In this document: piece by piece, positions 47,201-58,162 of the stretch
How positions within the stretch are numbered: position 1 is the stretch's first letter
How the letters are laid out: every line of letters begins with the position of its first letter
Source: Ciborinia camelliae
Lineage: Eukaryota > Ascomycota > Leotiomycetes > Helotiales > Sclerotiniaceae
DNA length: 64,000 nt
Direction of reading: 5' to 3'
Assembly (NCBI GenBank): GCA_025890175.1
Contig: JANPYM010000003.1
Coordinates: forward strand, 1,771,795 to 1,835,794
Program-made: the position numbers and the translations under genes
The notes under the pieces: generated by a model
What the model saw: only the letters and a program-made list of their open reading frames with translations
Database searches by the model: none
What the model was told of the DNA's origin: nothing

Positions 47201-49304
47201 GGAATGTTTATTGCAAACTCCCACGGAGAAATCACATTCTCCAATGACGCTTGGTGGGAGATATCGCGACATCCTCGATCAGACAACAGCGCAAAGTCAT
47301 GGATGGATAGTATAAAAGATGAAGACCGCGAAAGAGTCCAGGCTTCCTGGAACAAGCTGGTTACTCAAAAAGTCAACGTGACAAAAGAGTTTCGTTTCAA
47401 AGCCCCCTGGCAAAGTAAGCATGCTTTGACCGATACGTGGGCCCTCATGAATTGTACTTCACTCACAGATGGGGATAATAATCTAATGAGCATCTTCGGT
47501 TGCATCACGGACATATCGCATCAAAAGTGGGCAGAAGAATTTCAGAAAAAGAAGATGGAAGAGGCAATCGAGCTTAAACGACAACAGGAGAATTTCATCG
47601 ATATGACCAGTCATGAGATGCGCAATCCATTGAGTGCCATCTTACAGTGCTCGGATGAAATTACCAGTGCTCTTACTGCCCCTTCTCTCAAAGGTCTCGA
47701 ATCGAGCATGCATGATGCGGAAACGGCCCAAGAGATATTAGAACTTATCGAAAGCAGCGTTGATGCGGCTCAAACCATCGCACTCTGTGCTCAGCATCAG
47801 AAACGCATCGTCGATGATATCCTGACCTTGTCCAAATTGGACTCGGCGCTTTTGGTTGTAGCACCTGTCTCTACCCAGCCAATATCTGTGGCCAGGCGTG
47901 CCATCAAGATGTTTGAAGGGGATATGGAAAAACACGACATCTCTATAGAATTCCAAATCCAGGACTCATATTCTGACCTTGAAATCAGTTGGGTGAAACT
48001 TGATCCATCACGGCTTCTACAGGTTCTGATCAATTTGCTAACGAATGCCATCAAATTCACCACTGGTCAACCCCATCGATCCATTATTCTGAGTATTGGC
48101 GCGACAAAGGAACGTCCGGCAGGCAACGACAATGCTGTCCAATATTTCCCTTCTCGCCTGGGTGTTGCCGATTTGACAACGAATGAAGAAGAATGGGGCA
48201 CGGGCGAAAATATATATTTAAAATTTGCGGTTTCGGATACCGGTAGAGGACTAGACGAAAAAGAAGTGTCAATTTTGTTCCAACGATTTTCGCAAGCGTC
48301 CCCACGTACACATGTTCAATATGGCGGTTCGGGTCTAGGATTATTCATCTCGAGAGAACTAACCGAACTTCAAGGAGGACAAATTGGCGTGTCTTCGGAA
48401 AAGGGTGTCGGCAGTTGTTTTGCGTTCTATGTGCAGGCTCGCCGAGCCGAAGGCAGTCCCAAAACATCACCTCTATCTACTCCAATTCACAGTACCATAA
48501 ATCGAAGGTCTTCCGTACGTACACCAAATCTCGCCATGGTGGAAAGTACCAACGGATCGTCTGAAAACCCTGTACATACCGAGTACGTATCCTATTCATT
48601 ACTCCTGGTCCGCAACATTGCCTTCAATTCCTGCTAACACGGAGATAGATCCATAAACGAGATTTCAACAAGTATACCAAGAGTATCACCAATCTCAATG
48701 CTCGATTACAAAGATATTACAATTCTCATCGTTGAGGATAATCTTGTCAATCAGCGGGTTTTACAAAAACAGTTACATAGAGCCGGATTTGTAACAGAAG
48801 TTAGCAATCACGGTTTGGAGGCTTTGCATAAATTGGAAGCATCTTCTTTCTGGAAGAATGAAGAGAACACGGGCAACAGAACCAATATCTCGTGTGTTTT
48901 GATGGATCTTGAAATGCCAATAAGTATGTGCGCATGTCTTTTCATTGTCCTGGAATTTCCGAATCATATGTTAACGATTCACCCTTTAGTGGACGGCCTT
49001 ACTTGTACCAAGAAGATTAGAGAACTAGAAGCGGATGGAACAATTGTTCGCCATGTTCCCATCATTGCAGTGACGGCAAATGCAAGACTGGAACAGATTG
49101 AGACGGCTATAGCTACCGGGATGGTAAGCGACCCCTCACTCCTTCTTCCCAATGACACTTGTTGGAACGCGGCTAACTGATTGGACTTAGGACGACGTGG
49201 TTTCTAAACCATTCCGCATGCCGGATTTGATACCCAAGGTTGAGGCGCTCGTTGCTAAGAGTCGAGATGCCTCGATTCCAGATCTGGGGTGTTTAAACTC
49301 GTAG
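44272..49304 (+). CDS. Hybrid histidine kinase with receiver domain
   Basis: Fungal hybrid sensor kinase feeding a phosphorelay. Exons 44272..44832, 44908..45140, 45274..48582, 48649..48923, 48990..49123 and 49191..49304 are all in phase and give 1541 residues. The first 270 residues are low-complexity (His-rich near residue 20, Ser/Pro/Thr-rich later). A sensor region follows with a PAS-like part (NWSATPLGPMKNWSYDL, MYWGADETAIYNEAY) and a GAF-like part, then a second PAS (MAEMAPVGMFIANSHGEI). HisKA has FIDMTSHEMRNPLSAIL with phospho-acceptor about H1045; HATPase_c has LINLLTNAIKF, VSDTGRGL and YGGSGLGLFIS. The receiver has LIVEDN, VLMDLEMPIMDG with Asp about 1454, and VSKPF with Lys about 1510. 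No membrane helix is seen, so a cytosolic sensor. All catalytic residues are present. I could not assign it to a numbered fungal group. Confidence 0.93.
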
Positions 49305-50695
49305 AGATATGACACTTATGGAGAGGAACACATGATGAAGGGAGGAGTGCATGCATGCATGCATGCGATGTAGATGGCGGGCCTCTCTCATCGTTTATGC
49401 ATGATAATGGCGTTGGGGATCTTGGAATTGGAGTGTTTGTACCTCAGGTGGCGCGTGGGATACCCAGCGAGTATAGGATATGTATGCATTTTGCTTTTTT
49501 TTTTTGGTAGGGTTTGAATTGGGTTTGCATTGGGGGGGGGGGTGGGGGTGTTTTTTTTTTAAATTAATGANNNNNNNNNNTTTTTTTTAAATTAATGAAA
49601 AGATATGGATTGGGAATGGATTGGGAATGGGCATGGGATGGATTGGGTTGGGTTGGGTTGGGAACTGGATGAAAGCAATGGGATGGATGCCAAGGACCGT
49701 TATGGGATATGAAGGGGACGCGGCCGATTAATATTTTATATGAATGAATACATGGATGGATGGATGCATGGATGGGTGGGTGTTGGTGTTGGTGTTGGTA
49801 TTGACGTCGTTGTTGTTGTCATTGTCGTTGTATATACGGGCATAGCATAGGTTGCATAAACATGGAATGGAATGGCATGGCATGGTTTCATATGGTATAT
49901 TGTGATGAAGTCTTTGGAGTGGACGGGTGTGGCCAGGCTGGCTTGGATGCAGTGGGGCTGCGATGGTGCTGCGATGGGGCTGCGATGGGGTGGGTTTTAG
50001 TGTTGATGAATGATATATTCTACCTATTACTTACCTATTATCTACATATCTACCTACTTTAACACGTAGAACGGGGGACAGGAGTTAGGAGTTGGGTGAA
50101 TAGTGAAACTTCACTCACTCACCTCACTCACTCAGTAGAGGACTGGGATTTCAGGAGCTGAGTGAGCTTAGGCGAGGGTACCTAGGTACCTATGATATGA
50201 TACGATATGATGGCTTTGGGTCTTGGGTCTGGGTCTCGAGAGGCTAGGTACCTAGGTACCTAGGTATAGATACCTAGAGAGAGCATGGTGGTTGGGGAAT
50301 ACTAGGTAGGTAGTTCGGTAAGTAGGTAGGTAGGTATCGAAAGCTAGATTCGATATGTGGTATTCTACTCTGCATACATAATAGGTAGGTAGGCATGTAC
50401 CATATGCTAGGTATCTAGGGTAGGTATCTATCATCAAGATATTATCCGAGTGACTTTGTTAAGCCCGACATGTTAACCGATAGAAAGATCGTACAACTTC
50501 CTCCGGCATTTGAAAAATATACATCATCATCCATCCGTCCATCCATATGTCCATATGTCCATGTACGCAGCATGGTTGGTCGATCTCTCGAACCAAAATC
50601 ATTACCTCCCTCTCACCTCTTAATAACCCAACCAACCAACCAACCAGCCAAATTGTCGCAACGAAAATCATCTGTAGGGACCTCGATAAATGAAA
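49305..50695. other. Convergent intergenic region, simple repeats
   Basis: GGATGG-, GGTTGG-, GTTGGTGTTGGT- and TAGGTAGG-type tracts fill most of it. GGTACCTAGGTACC palindromes occur at about 50179-50192 and 50248-50264. It includes an assembly gap. No gene. Confidence 0.6.
49571..49580. other. Assembly gap (10 N)
   Basis: Ten Ns. The 18 bases on each side, TTTTTTTTAAATTAATGA, are identical, so the gap probably joins overlapping ends. Confidence 0.97.
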
Positions 50696-52252
50696 TCAAT
50701 TAACACCCCCCTTCAAACTCCTTTTAAAACTTCCAAATCTCCTCTTGAGGCCCTCGCTCATCTTGTTAGATTTCCCCGTGCTACTCCTCCTATTCACCTC
50801 CATTCCTCCTTCATCGTCTGAGAAATCGACGGTTCCCATGGCTCGTCTACTGGCCATGCTAGTGCCATTTGCACCTCCACTGATAACGTTACTCCCACTT
50901 GCACGTCTCTGATGATGATGAGTTGGAGGGAGTCGAAGACTCGAGCTTGCTGGCGTGGAAGGATGTGCTTGCATTTCGTAGACCGAGTTTCGGTCGGAAG
51001 TGTTGGGGCGGCGGTTGGATTTTTGCGAAGCTTTGCGCTCTTTTTGGGCTTTTTCGAGGCTGAAGGAAGGTTCACCTTTGCCTTTGTAGTCTTCGGGGAG
51101 GTATTTCTGGGAGAGGATGGATGTTAGTTTTCTGTTCGGTTTGGGAAGATTGGGGAGTGTATCGTCTGAACTATGGGATGAGAATATGAATCATGAATCA
51201 TCCTTGGACTCTCGCCTAAACTCTACACTTTGAGAGTTCAATTGTAACCTGTGCATGGACACAATATAAAGACCAGTAGGAAAAAAGTAAACGTACCACA
51301 TGATCCCATCTCTTGTATGCACCACCAGCCGCATCGCGTTCTCTCATCAAATCGGCTCCCTCTTCATAATTCATAATGCTGCCATCCGGGCCTGGCATCC
51401 CGGGTGGGATAACAGCCGTCCCCGACAATGGTATATGTCTATCCAAACTATCCTGAATATTTTCCCTCGGCGTAGCTCTAATAGCCTCCTGATTCGTCCC
51501 TTCAACCGCTGCCACTGGCGAGCTTTTATAATTCGTATTACGCGCTATTAGTGTGGCATCATATGGTCCTCCATGATGATATGAACCACCAAATGCGGTG
51601 CGGTCGAGAGTGTCGATGATATCGGCACCCGGGATGTGTTGCTTGCGTAGATGAGGAGAGCGGTATGCGGTTTTGGTCTCTCGACGCAGTTGGTCGAGGG
51701 GCCTGTGTGACATATCGCCTGGGTAACGTTCTCCTAGGGAACTACCTCGGCGCCGCCCTTTACCATTATCACCGGCAGGTACATCAAGATTTTTGGATAA
51801 GCTTCCGCTGTTGGAATGGGAGACGCTAAAAGCCGATTTACGATGAGATGAATAGGGATTATTGGAGCTGAAGGAAGATTTGGTTGGACTAGCTGAAGAG
51901 GGAGGTGTTGGGTAGAATGACACGGCGGTTTTGGGTGTCTTCTTCGTTGAACTGCTTCTGTCGAAATTGCTAGATTGGGTTCGTGGAATTGAAGAATTTA
52001 AACGGCTTCCGGGACCTGTTTCTGCGCTTGGTTCGGGGGCATAAAGAGGATCGATCAGGTATTTCTGAGCCTGGGATGAAGATAAGTTGTTAGTGATCAT
52101 AGTGTTGTCCATCTTTCCGTCGTTCACAGTTGGGCATGTAGGCAATGTAAATTGATGCAAATATGGAGCTTGGTATATTTGAATTGAATTGATTATTTAC
52201 AAAGTAAATCAAGACTTTAACATACCCATTCTTTATCACTTGAGCTCTCCAT
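50696..52252 (-). CDS. pal1: Pal1-family cell morphology protein
   Basis: Pal1 in fission yeast sits at the cell cortex with the Sla2/Hip1R endocytic adaptor and keeps cells cylindrical. Exons 52226..52252 (only MESSSDKEW), 51297..52070 and 50696..51106 give 403 residues. The family core is visible: YPGDMSHRPLDQLRRETK, YRSPHLRKQHIPGADIID, then YHHGGPYDATLIARN and VVAAVEG-like SPVAAVEGTN. Flanks are Ser/Thr/Pro-rich and disordered, and the C-terminus is basic (EGLKRRFGSFKRSLKGG). A short nine-codon first exon is supported by good splice sites (GTATGT donor at 52225 and CATCCCAG acceptor at 52071). No lesion. Confidence 0.9.
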
Positions 52253-52470
52253 TTTGAAAATGATCACCAAGCAAATGTGGTGTGATGATGTGATGTTTGG
52301 TTGATTCTGGAGATTTCCGAGTGAGCCGTGGATAAAATGTCGATTAGCAAGCAGCGGGCGTTGAGTTATTTGATTGTTTGTAGGAGAACAAAAGAAGAGA
52401 AAGGAGAAGAGGAAGGATATATGAGAGTGTTAAAGAGTAGAGTAATAAATACAGTACTAGGTAACTTGTG

Positions 52471-52511
52471 AGGTAAGGTAAGGTAAGGTAAGGTAAGGTA
52501 AGGTAAGGTAG
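52471..52511. repeat. (AGGTA)n repeat
   Basis: About eight tandem copies of AGGTA, in the pal1 upstream region. Confidence 0.92.
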
Positions 52512-53100
52512 GTAGGTTAGGTATCTAGGTATAATTAGAAATTGATGAAGACCGGATGCGTGAACCAAGCCAAAGCCAACATTTATAAGGGGAAAAAAAG
52601 AAAAGCCGTACGCATACGCAACTACGCAACGCAACGCAGCGCAACCCAACCAAACTCACCAATGATGTAATTTCACCCCAAAGCTATCATTTGTCCGGAT
52701 AAGAACATTGAAGCGGGCCAGATAACGCTAACGCTAAACACTTGCCACGAGTGATGTGGGTGTGTGGGTGCCACAGTACCCGACTCCGTACTTTAATTAT
52801 TTCCAAATGTTGATTAGTCAGGGTCAGGGACGAGGACTCAAGGCCCCGCTTCGAATATTTAACCTAGCTAGTTCTAGCCTAGCAGATCAATTCAGATCAA
52901 TTGAGATCAATTCGATTTAATAATTCCAACCAAAACATATCCAACTCCAACTCCAACTTCAACTCCGCAACTCCCCAAAGCCAAAGTCAATGTCAAAGCA
53001 AAAGCAAAAGCAAAAGCCTCAACGCAACTCACAGACTTCTCTAATTTGAAATGAATTAATATTGATTCAAAGCCTCAAAGTCTCAAAGCCTCAAAGGTCA

Positions 53101-53128
53101 GTCTAGAGTCTAGAGTCTAGAGTCTAGA
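53101..53128. repeat. (GTCTAGA)4 repeat
   Basis: Four tandem copies of a 7-bp unit that is itself nearly palindromic (TCTAGA). Confidence 0.9.
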
Positions 53129-53578
53129 CTTGAATTGGCTTGCCCAATTTTGAACCGTTTAAACTTTAAACAGCCACATTGCCACGAATCCCAAATCCTT
53201 AAGTCGAAGTTTAAAATCTTTAAAATCTTTTATCCTCCGAGCAAGATTAATTTGATAGATGAAAATGAAATTTTCATAAGTTAGGTAAGTTTGGTTAGCT
53301 AGGTACGGAGGGATATTTGATTATCTACTGGAGTACGAACTTTTCTGATTTCAACTTACTACCTAGCACTTAAAAATACGTTTACGGGAAGCCCGGCCGG
53401 GTTGCTATTATCGTATCAATAGCATCACCCACCATACAAACCTGTCAAACTTGTCAATAGGAGTTCAGAGCGAGCCGCCACATTTTGTTTCCAGTGCTAG
53501 TGTGTGCAGCTTCGGGAATCGATTTGCAATCATTATATCAACCTTCGGCAAAGGAGGCTGATTGAGTCAAATTTTGTA

Positions 53579-54735
53579 ATGGCGCTAGTCGATTATACTT
53601 CGTCGGATGAAGAAGATCCAGAAGAACTCAGAGACAACCTTAATCAAGAAAATGAAAGGGGTGAAAAGAATGCAACTACCGGTGCCGGTACAGGAACTTC
53701 AAATCCGAACCATCTAAAGCGAAAACGCGACATTTCTTCTTCGTCAGAATTACCTCCACTGCCCTCCAAATTTCATGATCTTTATGCATCAACTGTAAGG
53801 AACAGTACAAGAGATGACACAAGCTTACATGGAGGAAGAAAAAGAGTTACTCCTCATATTGAGGGTAATTGGCCAACGCATATTTATATTGAGTGTGAGT
53901 ACATTACAGTAGTACAGTACCGATCAATGCCTTAGTTTAACCTTCTTTCAAGCTTTTTCGCTAATTTGATCGAGGGTATCCTTCAATTACAGAATCTAAT
54001 CTATTATCAATCTTGATCTCAAAAATTGTCTCGCTCAAAAGATTCGACATTCAGACGTTCTTGACAAGTGACCTTGGGGTGGCTCTCCCATTACATGTCA
54101 GCCTTTCACGAGCAATCGGATTCTCCAAAGATGTGAAAGATACCTTCTTGACTTCATTTGAGCAAGCCATAAAATCTTCCGGAATTCGCCCGTAAGTCCA
54201 TGTCCGAATCTAACCATGAACTACACGTGACTGATTATGTTTTAGGTTCGAGATTGGGTTCTCCGGTTTAGCTTGGGTTCCCAATTATGAAAAGACTCGA
54301 TGGTTCTTAGTCCTCCGCCTTAACAGACCAGAAAGCGATGCGTTGAACAAGTTACTTCATCTTAGCAATAAAGTCGTTGAGGAATTTGGGCAGCCGCCAC
54401 TGTACGCAAATTCAAGGGCAATTGAATATGTCGCAAAAGGTGCTCACCACGTCCAAGGCGACAAAAGGTTCAAAACCAAGGCACAGCAAGAAAAGCAAAA
54501 TTTTAGCGATATGGTTGACTTGTCAGAGGCATTCCACATTAGCATTGCTTGGACGCTATCGCCACCGGACCAGGAGCTTATTAACGCTACAGAACGGCTG
54601 ACGACCAATGAATTGATCAAAGTGAAGCAGATCCAGATAAAGACCGAAGAGATCAAGGCCAAAATTGGTAATGTAGTGACCAATGTGCCTCTTCCTGTGA
54701 GTGTCATGGAAGGCAAAAGTCTGTTTGGGTTTTGA
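53579..54735 (+). CDS. usb1: Usb1-type U6 snRNA 3' exonuclease
   Basis: 2H phosphoesterase that trims the 3' oligo-U tail of U6 spliceosomal RNA in the nucleus. Exons 53579..53894, 53975..54191 and 54246..54735 give 340 residues. The N-terminal 90 residues are acidic then basic (MALVDYTSSDEEDPEE, LKRKRDI). GNWPTHIYIEWYPS starts the catalytic domain, with the Trp codon split by intron 1. The two HxS active-site motifs are LHVSLSR and FHISIAW. FEIGFSGLAWVPNYEKTRW lies between them. Start at the first ATG; no lesion. The C-terminal end (VMEGKSLFGF) matches the normal family end. Confidence 0.93.
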
Positions 54736-55147
54736 GGGAATTCTCTGCTTTAAGAGTGGTATATGAGATATTTAAGTATTTTGGAAGGTAGTGTGTCTAA
54801 AATATCAACAACCGTCACATATGAGTCTAGTTGATCCTTCCATTCCTTCCATTTTTCAATCGTCGACATCTCTTCTCTGCGGCGAGGCGAGCAAAGATCT
54901 CAAGAGCAAGACGTTTCACTAGTTCTCTGAGCTCTCGAGCCCAAGAAAATCAAGTATCAAGCACCTTTTTTTCTAAAGTCGATAGGACGTTCGATGTTTT
55001 CTGATAATCTTGTGGCTCTCGCAAGCGATCCAAATGTGGAATATCACTTCTCAAATTTGGTTATTTTCCTCTTCTATGCTATGGTATTCGTATTTCCGAT
55101 AACCAAACGAAGCTCGAACGTATCCGAGGATGGTGCTAGTGTATATG

Positions 55148-55360
55148 TCAGTCTAGACCTATACAATCTCGCCAGACTTGTAGCTGTGGCATGCCTCCGT
55201 TCAAAGATTGACGCCCAATTCGCGCCCTGCTTGATTTCCACACTACCCATGCCAACACTGCACTAAAAATTCCCAATGCCGTTGCTATGACGCCAAAAAT
55301 GATCTGGATTGCATCATCCTGGGACAACGAGCGGATGGAAGTATCGTCGTTTGGTGGCAT
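55148..55360 (-). CDS. Possible small single-pass membrane protein
   Basis: Frame of 70 codons from ATG 55360 (MPPNDDTSIRSLSQDDAIQ). A clear hydrophobic helix follows at residues 20-40 (IIFGVIATALGIFSAVLAW), with a basic stop-transfer side (KSSRARIGR). This N-terminal acidic / helix / basic layout occurs in short fungal hypothetical proteins. The end may be spliced to further exons that I cannot define. Function unknown. Confidence 0.4.
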   Translation of the reverse strand: MPPNDDTSIRSLSQDDAIQIIFGVIATALGIFSAVLAWVVWKSSRARIGRQSLNGGMPQLQVWRDCIGLD

Positions 55361-57123
55361 TGAAGTCAATCGTTTCCCCCGTTAAACTTATCGAGACTGC
55401 ACAACGTCAGAGGCTACTCTTTCCGAATAAAAACAAAGAACTCTCCACCAAACTTACCATTAGATATATCAATAAGGAGTCTTATTGGTGGAAGCCTTGA
55501 ATACTTCAAATTGTTGCAACTGTCGATGTTTGTGGGATCTGTCTATTTGATTGACCTTTCATGAGAGTAATTCATCTGCTATGTATGCCTTCAAACAACC
55601 ATTGGGTCTATGCGAGGTCTGTTTAATGTGGCAGAAAAACTCTTGGAATTTCATTATTCCAAACAAGACCATGAAGCGAATCGCGGAGCTCTAATTTCAT
55701 CATTCACACAGTTTTGATAGGGCTTGGGGTACCTTGTGAGGTCTCGTGTTTTTAAAACAAATGGTGTGAATGTGCGGGCCAAAACTCAAAAATACTACCT
55801 CTACTCTCCCAAGCGCCGCATAGTTGTTGATTGCACACTAAGCGAATTTGGGCGCGTAAAATTACCAGCCGGAACGTTACTACCCGTTATCAAAAGAAGC
55901 GCGAGAAGCGCATGTGCATACACCGGAATAAAATATACCTTTCCATTCTTTGGGTCCTTCAGCAACCGCCGACGTATCTAATAAATGCAGCCACTCAAGT
56001 CATAGCATAAGAATGTTTCTGGAACGACACCGTTTCATCAACGCACGAAAGATTTAGGAAATGCTTTTTGCGTTGACATGAAGTCACTTTCAAATATTAC
56101 TATGTTTATATGCTGTGTAAGGGAGAGTTCCCGTCAAAGCTTTATGGTGCCGCAAAAGCAAGTGTGAAGATTTCCGGTATATAACACGATGTCTGCAGTC
56201 TTTGCGGCCGCCTTTTGGACCACCCAATAGACCATGCACGGTACTCATAGCATAGTGTAACCCTTAGTGTGTATGATATATCTATATCTATACACTAGGA
56301 ATACGGAATAAACATTGCTTGAGGAAAACACCGAAGCCCATCGACTCTTGCTAACCGCTACCTCCTCCCGATCACCAGGTTCGTCCCAAGAATTTTCCCT
56401 GGGCATCTATACAAGACCATTTGTTTGTGACTCGGCTCGGATGCTCTTAGCTTATCATTCCTGTCAACATTTGTTTCGCCGCAACCAATGGATGGAAGAA
56501 TCGCATGCCCAAAAACGCACTCTTTTCAAGTTGAGTCTGGAGGATCACTCGATTGTCAACTCCAAATTGGGACATGGGAGTGTGTTATGAAGTACCTAGG
56601 TACTTGGATATGCGATTTATTTTGTAATCTGATTCTTACATTGCGTGATTACGATGTTTGCTTGACCATCGAATCGGCAACTAGAATATAGAACTTCTGA
56701 ATGCTGATGATGAATTACAACACATACCCTATATCCCCTATCCTCTATCCTCTATCCTATACTGATAACAAACATTGCTCATTCAAATATTCGCTATTGG
56801 ATCGATCAACCGGGTACTCCATTCCTGGGAGTGTGTCTCCTAGCTCTACGACTCAACATTTCTCTCCTCTATTCCTAAAATATAATGCTGGGTGTTGTAG
56901 AATGGTTCGGAAATATATTTCTCGAAGTCTTTAAGCACGTAATATAATGCCTCGGGACGGTGGTACCTGTTATCATTATTAGGCTTCTCTTGAAGGCCCT
57001 TCCCTCTTAAAGATTTTGGGCCTCGGGATTGATGTCCTTGTTATTATTAGGATATACATCGAATTCCCCTTATCATCATCCTCATCAACAACAACACCTA
57101 GAACCTTAAGAGCGCTATATCCC

Positions 57124-57154
<31 letters not shown>
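57124..57154. repeat. (ATC)10 microsatellite
   Basis: Perfect CAT/ATC triplets. Confidence 0.95.
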
Positions 57155-57934
57155 AATTAAACTACACATCCCCTTCCTCCTCTCAAAGATTTCCACCGCA
57201 CCAATACTTTCAATCCTTAATATAACAAGTAAATCCAGCCTGTATTTATCGAATGATAAAAGTGATTATATCTCCATCTCCATCTTCGCCCTAGATTGAT
57301 TTTCCACTCCTCCTCTATACTTTTCCTCTCGGCTTCTTTCGCCTTTTTTTCTTTTCGTCTATATTTTTTTTGGCATATGGATATGTATATATTCTGACCT
57401 GTGGTTTCAATGCTTGGATTGATTATATATATAGGTATATATATATATATATATACCTGGATACCTACCTATCTATAAAACACTTCATTATTCTATTATT
57501 AATATTATTATTATGATTTATTTACAGTCTTAAATATTATCAATATTAACATTAATAAATCTCCTACTGAGATACAATAAAGTAAAATAAAATGAAATGA
57601 AATGAATTCAACATACCAGTATCTCAAATGAATCCCATGACTCGAAATTCAAAAACAAAAACATAAATATAAATATAAATCCTAATTCAAAATATAAAAA
57701 TTAAAATTCAATCCCCCCTTTTTTCATCGAGAAACTCATTTATATTTGGATATTTATCTCCCCATGCTCTGCATATTGTATAGGTAGGTAGGTAATAGGT
57801 AGGTATAAAAGAGGATTCATTCATCATTTCACCATCTTAGCGATTCGAGATTCACGGGCCTTGGAAATCAGATGCGTGTAGTGTAAACAGACACTACCTT
57901 ATCTATAGCAAACAATGATACAGTATGACACCAA

Positions 57935-57956
57935 AGTCACGTCACGTCACGTCACG
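57935..57956. repeat. (GTCAC)4 repeat
   Basis: Tandem GTCAC units; TGACGTG/CACGTCA is close to bZIP (CRE-like) half-sites, but the position is 3' of the neighbouring gene. Confidence 0.85.
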
Positions 57957-58162
57957 CTTTCGTCAAGAAAACTCCCGTGTGAGAGATATCAAAGCTTAAA
58001 TCAAAGCTTGCTTTTACCATGTTACGCTATGCTATCGACCTATTGTCAACAGACCAATGCCATCCAGACGCTGCTGACATCCCAGGTATAAGGACGATAA
58101 GTTTGAATACACATCGCACTCATACCCTCAGATGCCTCTCCCACCTTCCTCATCCCACTTGC

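Larger units (their letters stand above)
52253..53578. other. Divergent intergenic region
   Basis: Promoters of pal1 (minus) and usb1 (plus). AAGCAAAAGC-, CAACTCCAACTCC- and TCTAGAG-type tracts; no gene. Confidence 0.55.
54736..58162. other. Sparse 3.4-kb region
   Basis: Apart from one possible small membrane-protein frame, nothing coding is supported. 56700-58000 is AT-rich with ATC, TA, TATAAA and GTCAC simple repeats; some of it is the 3' UTR of the fibronectin-III gene. Confidence 0.55.
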
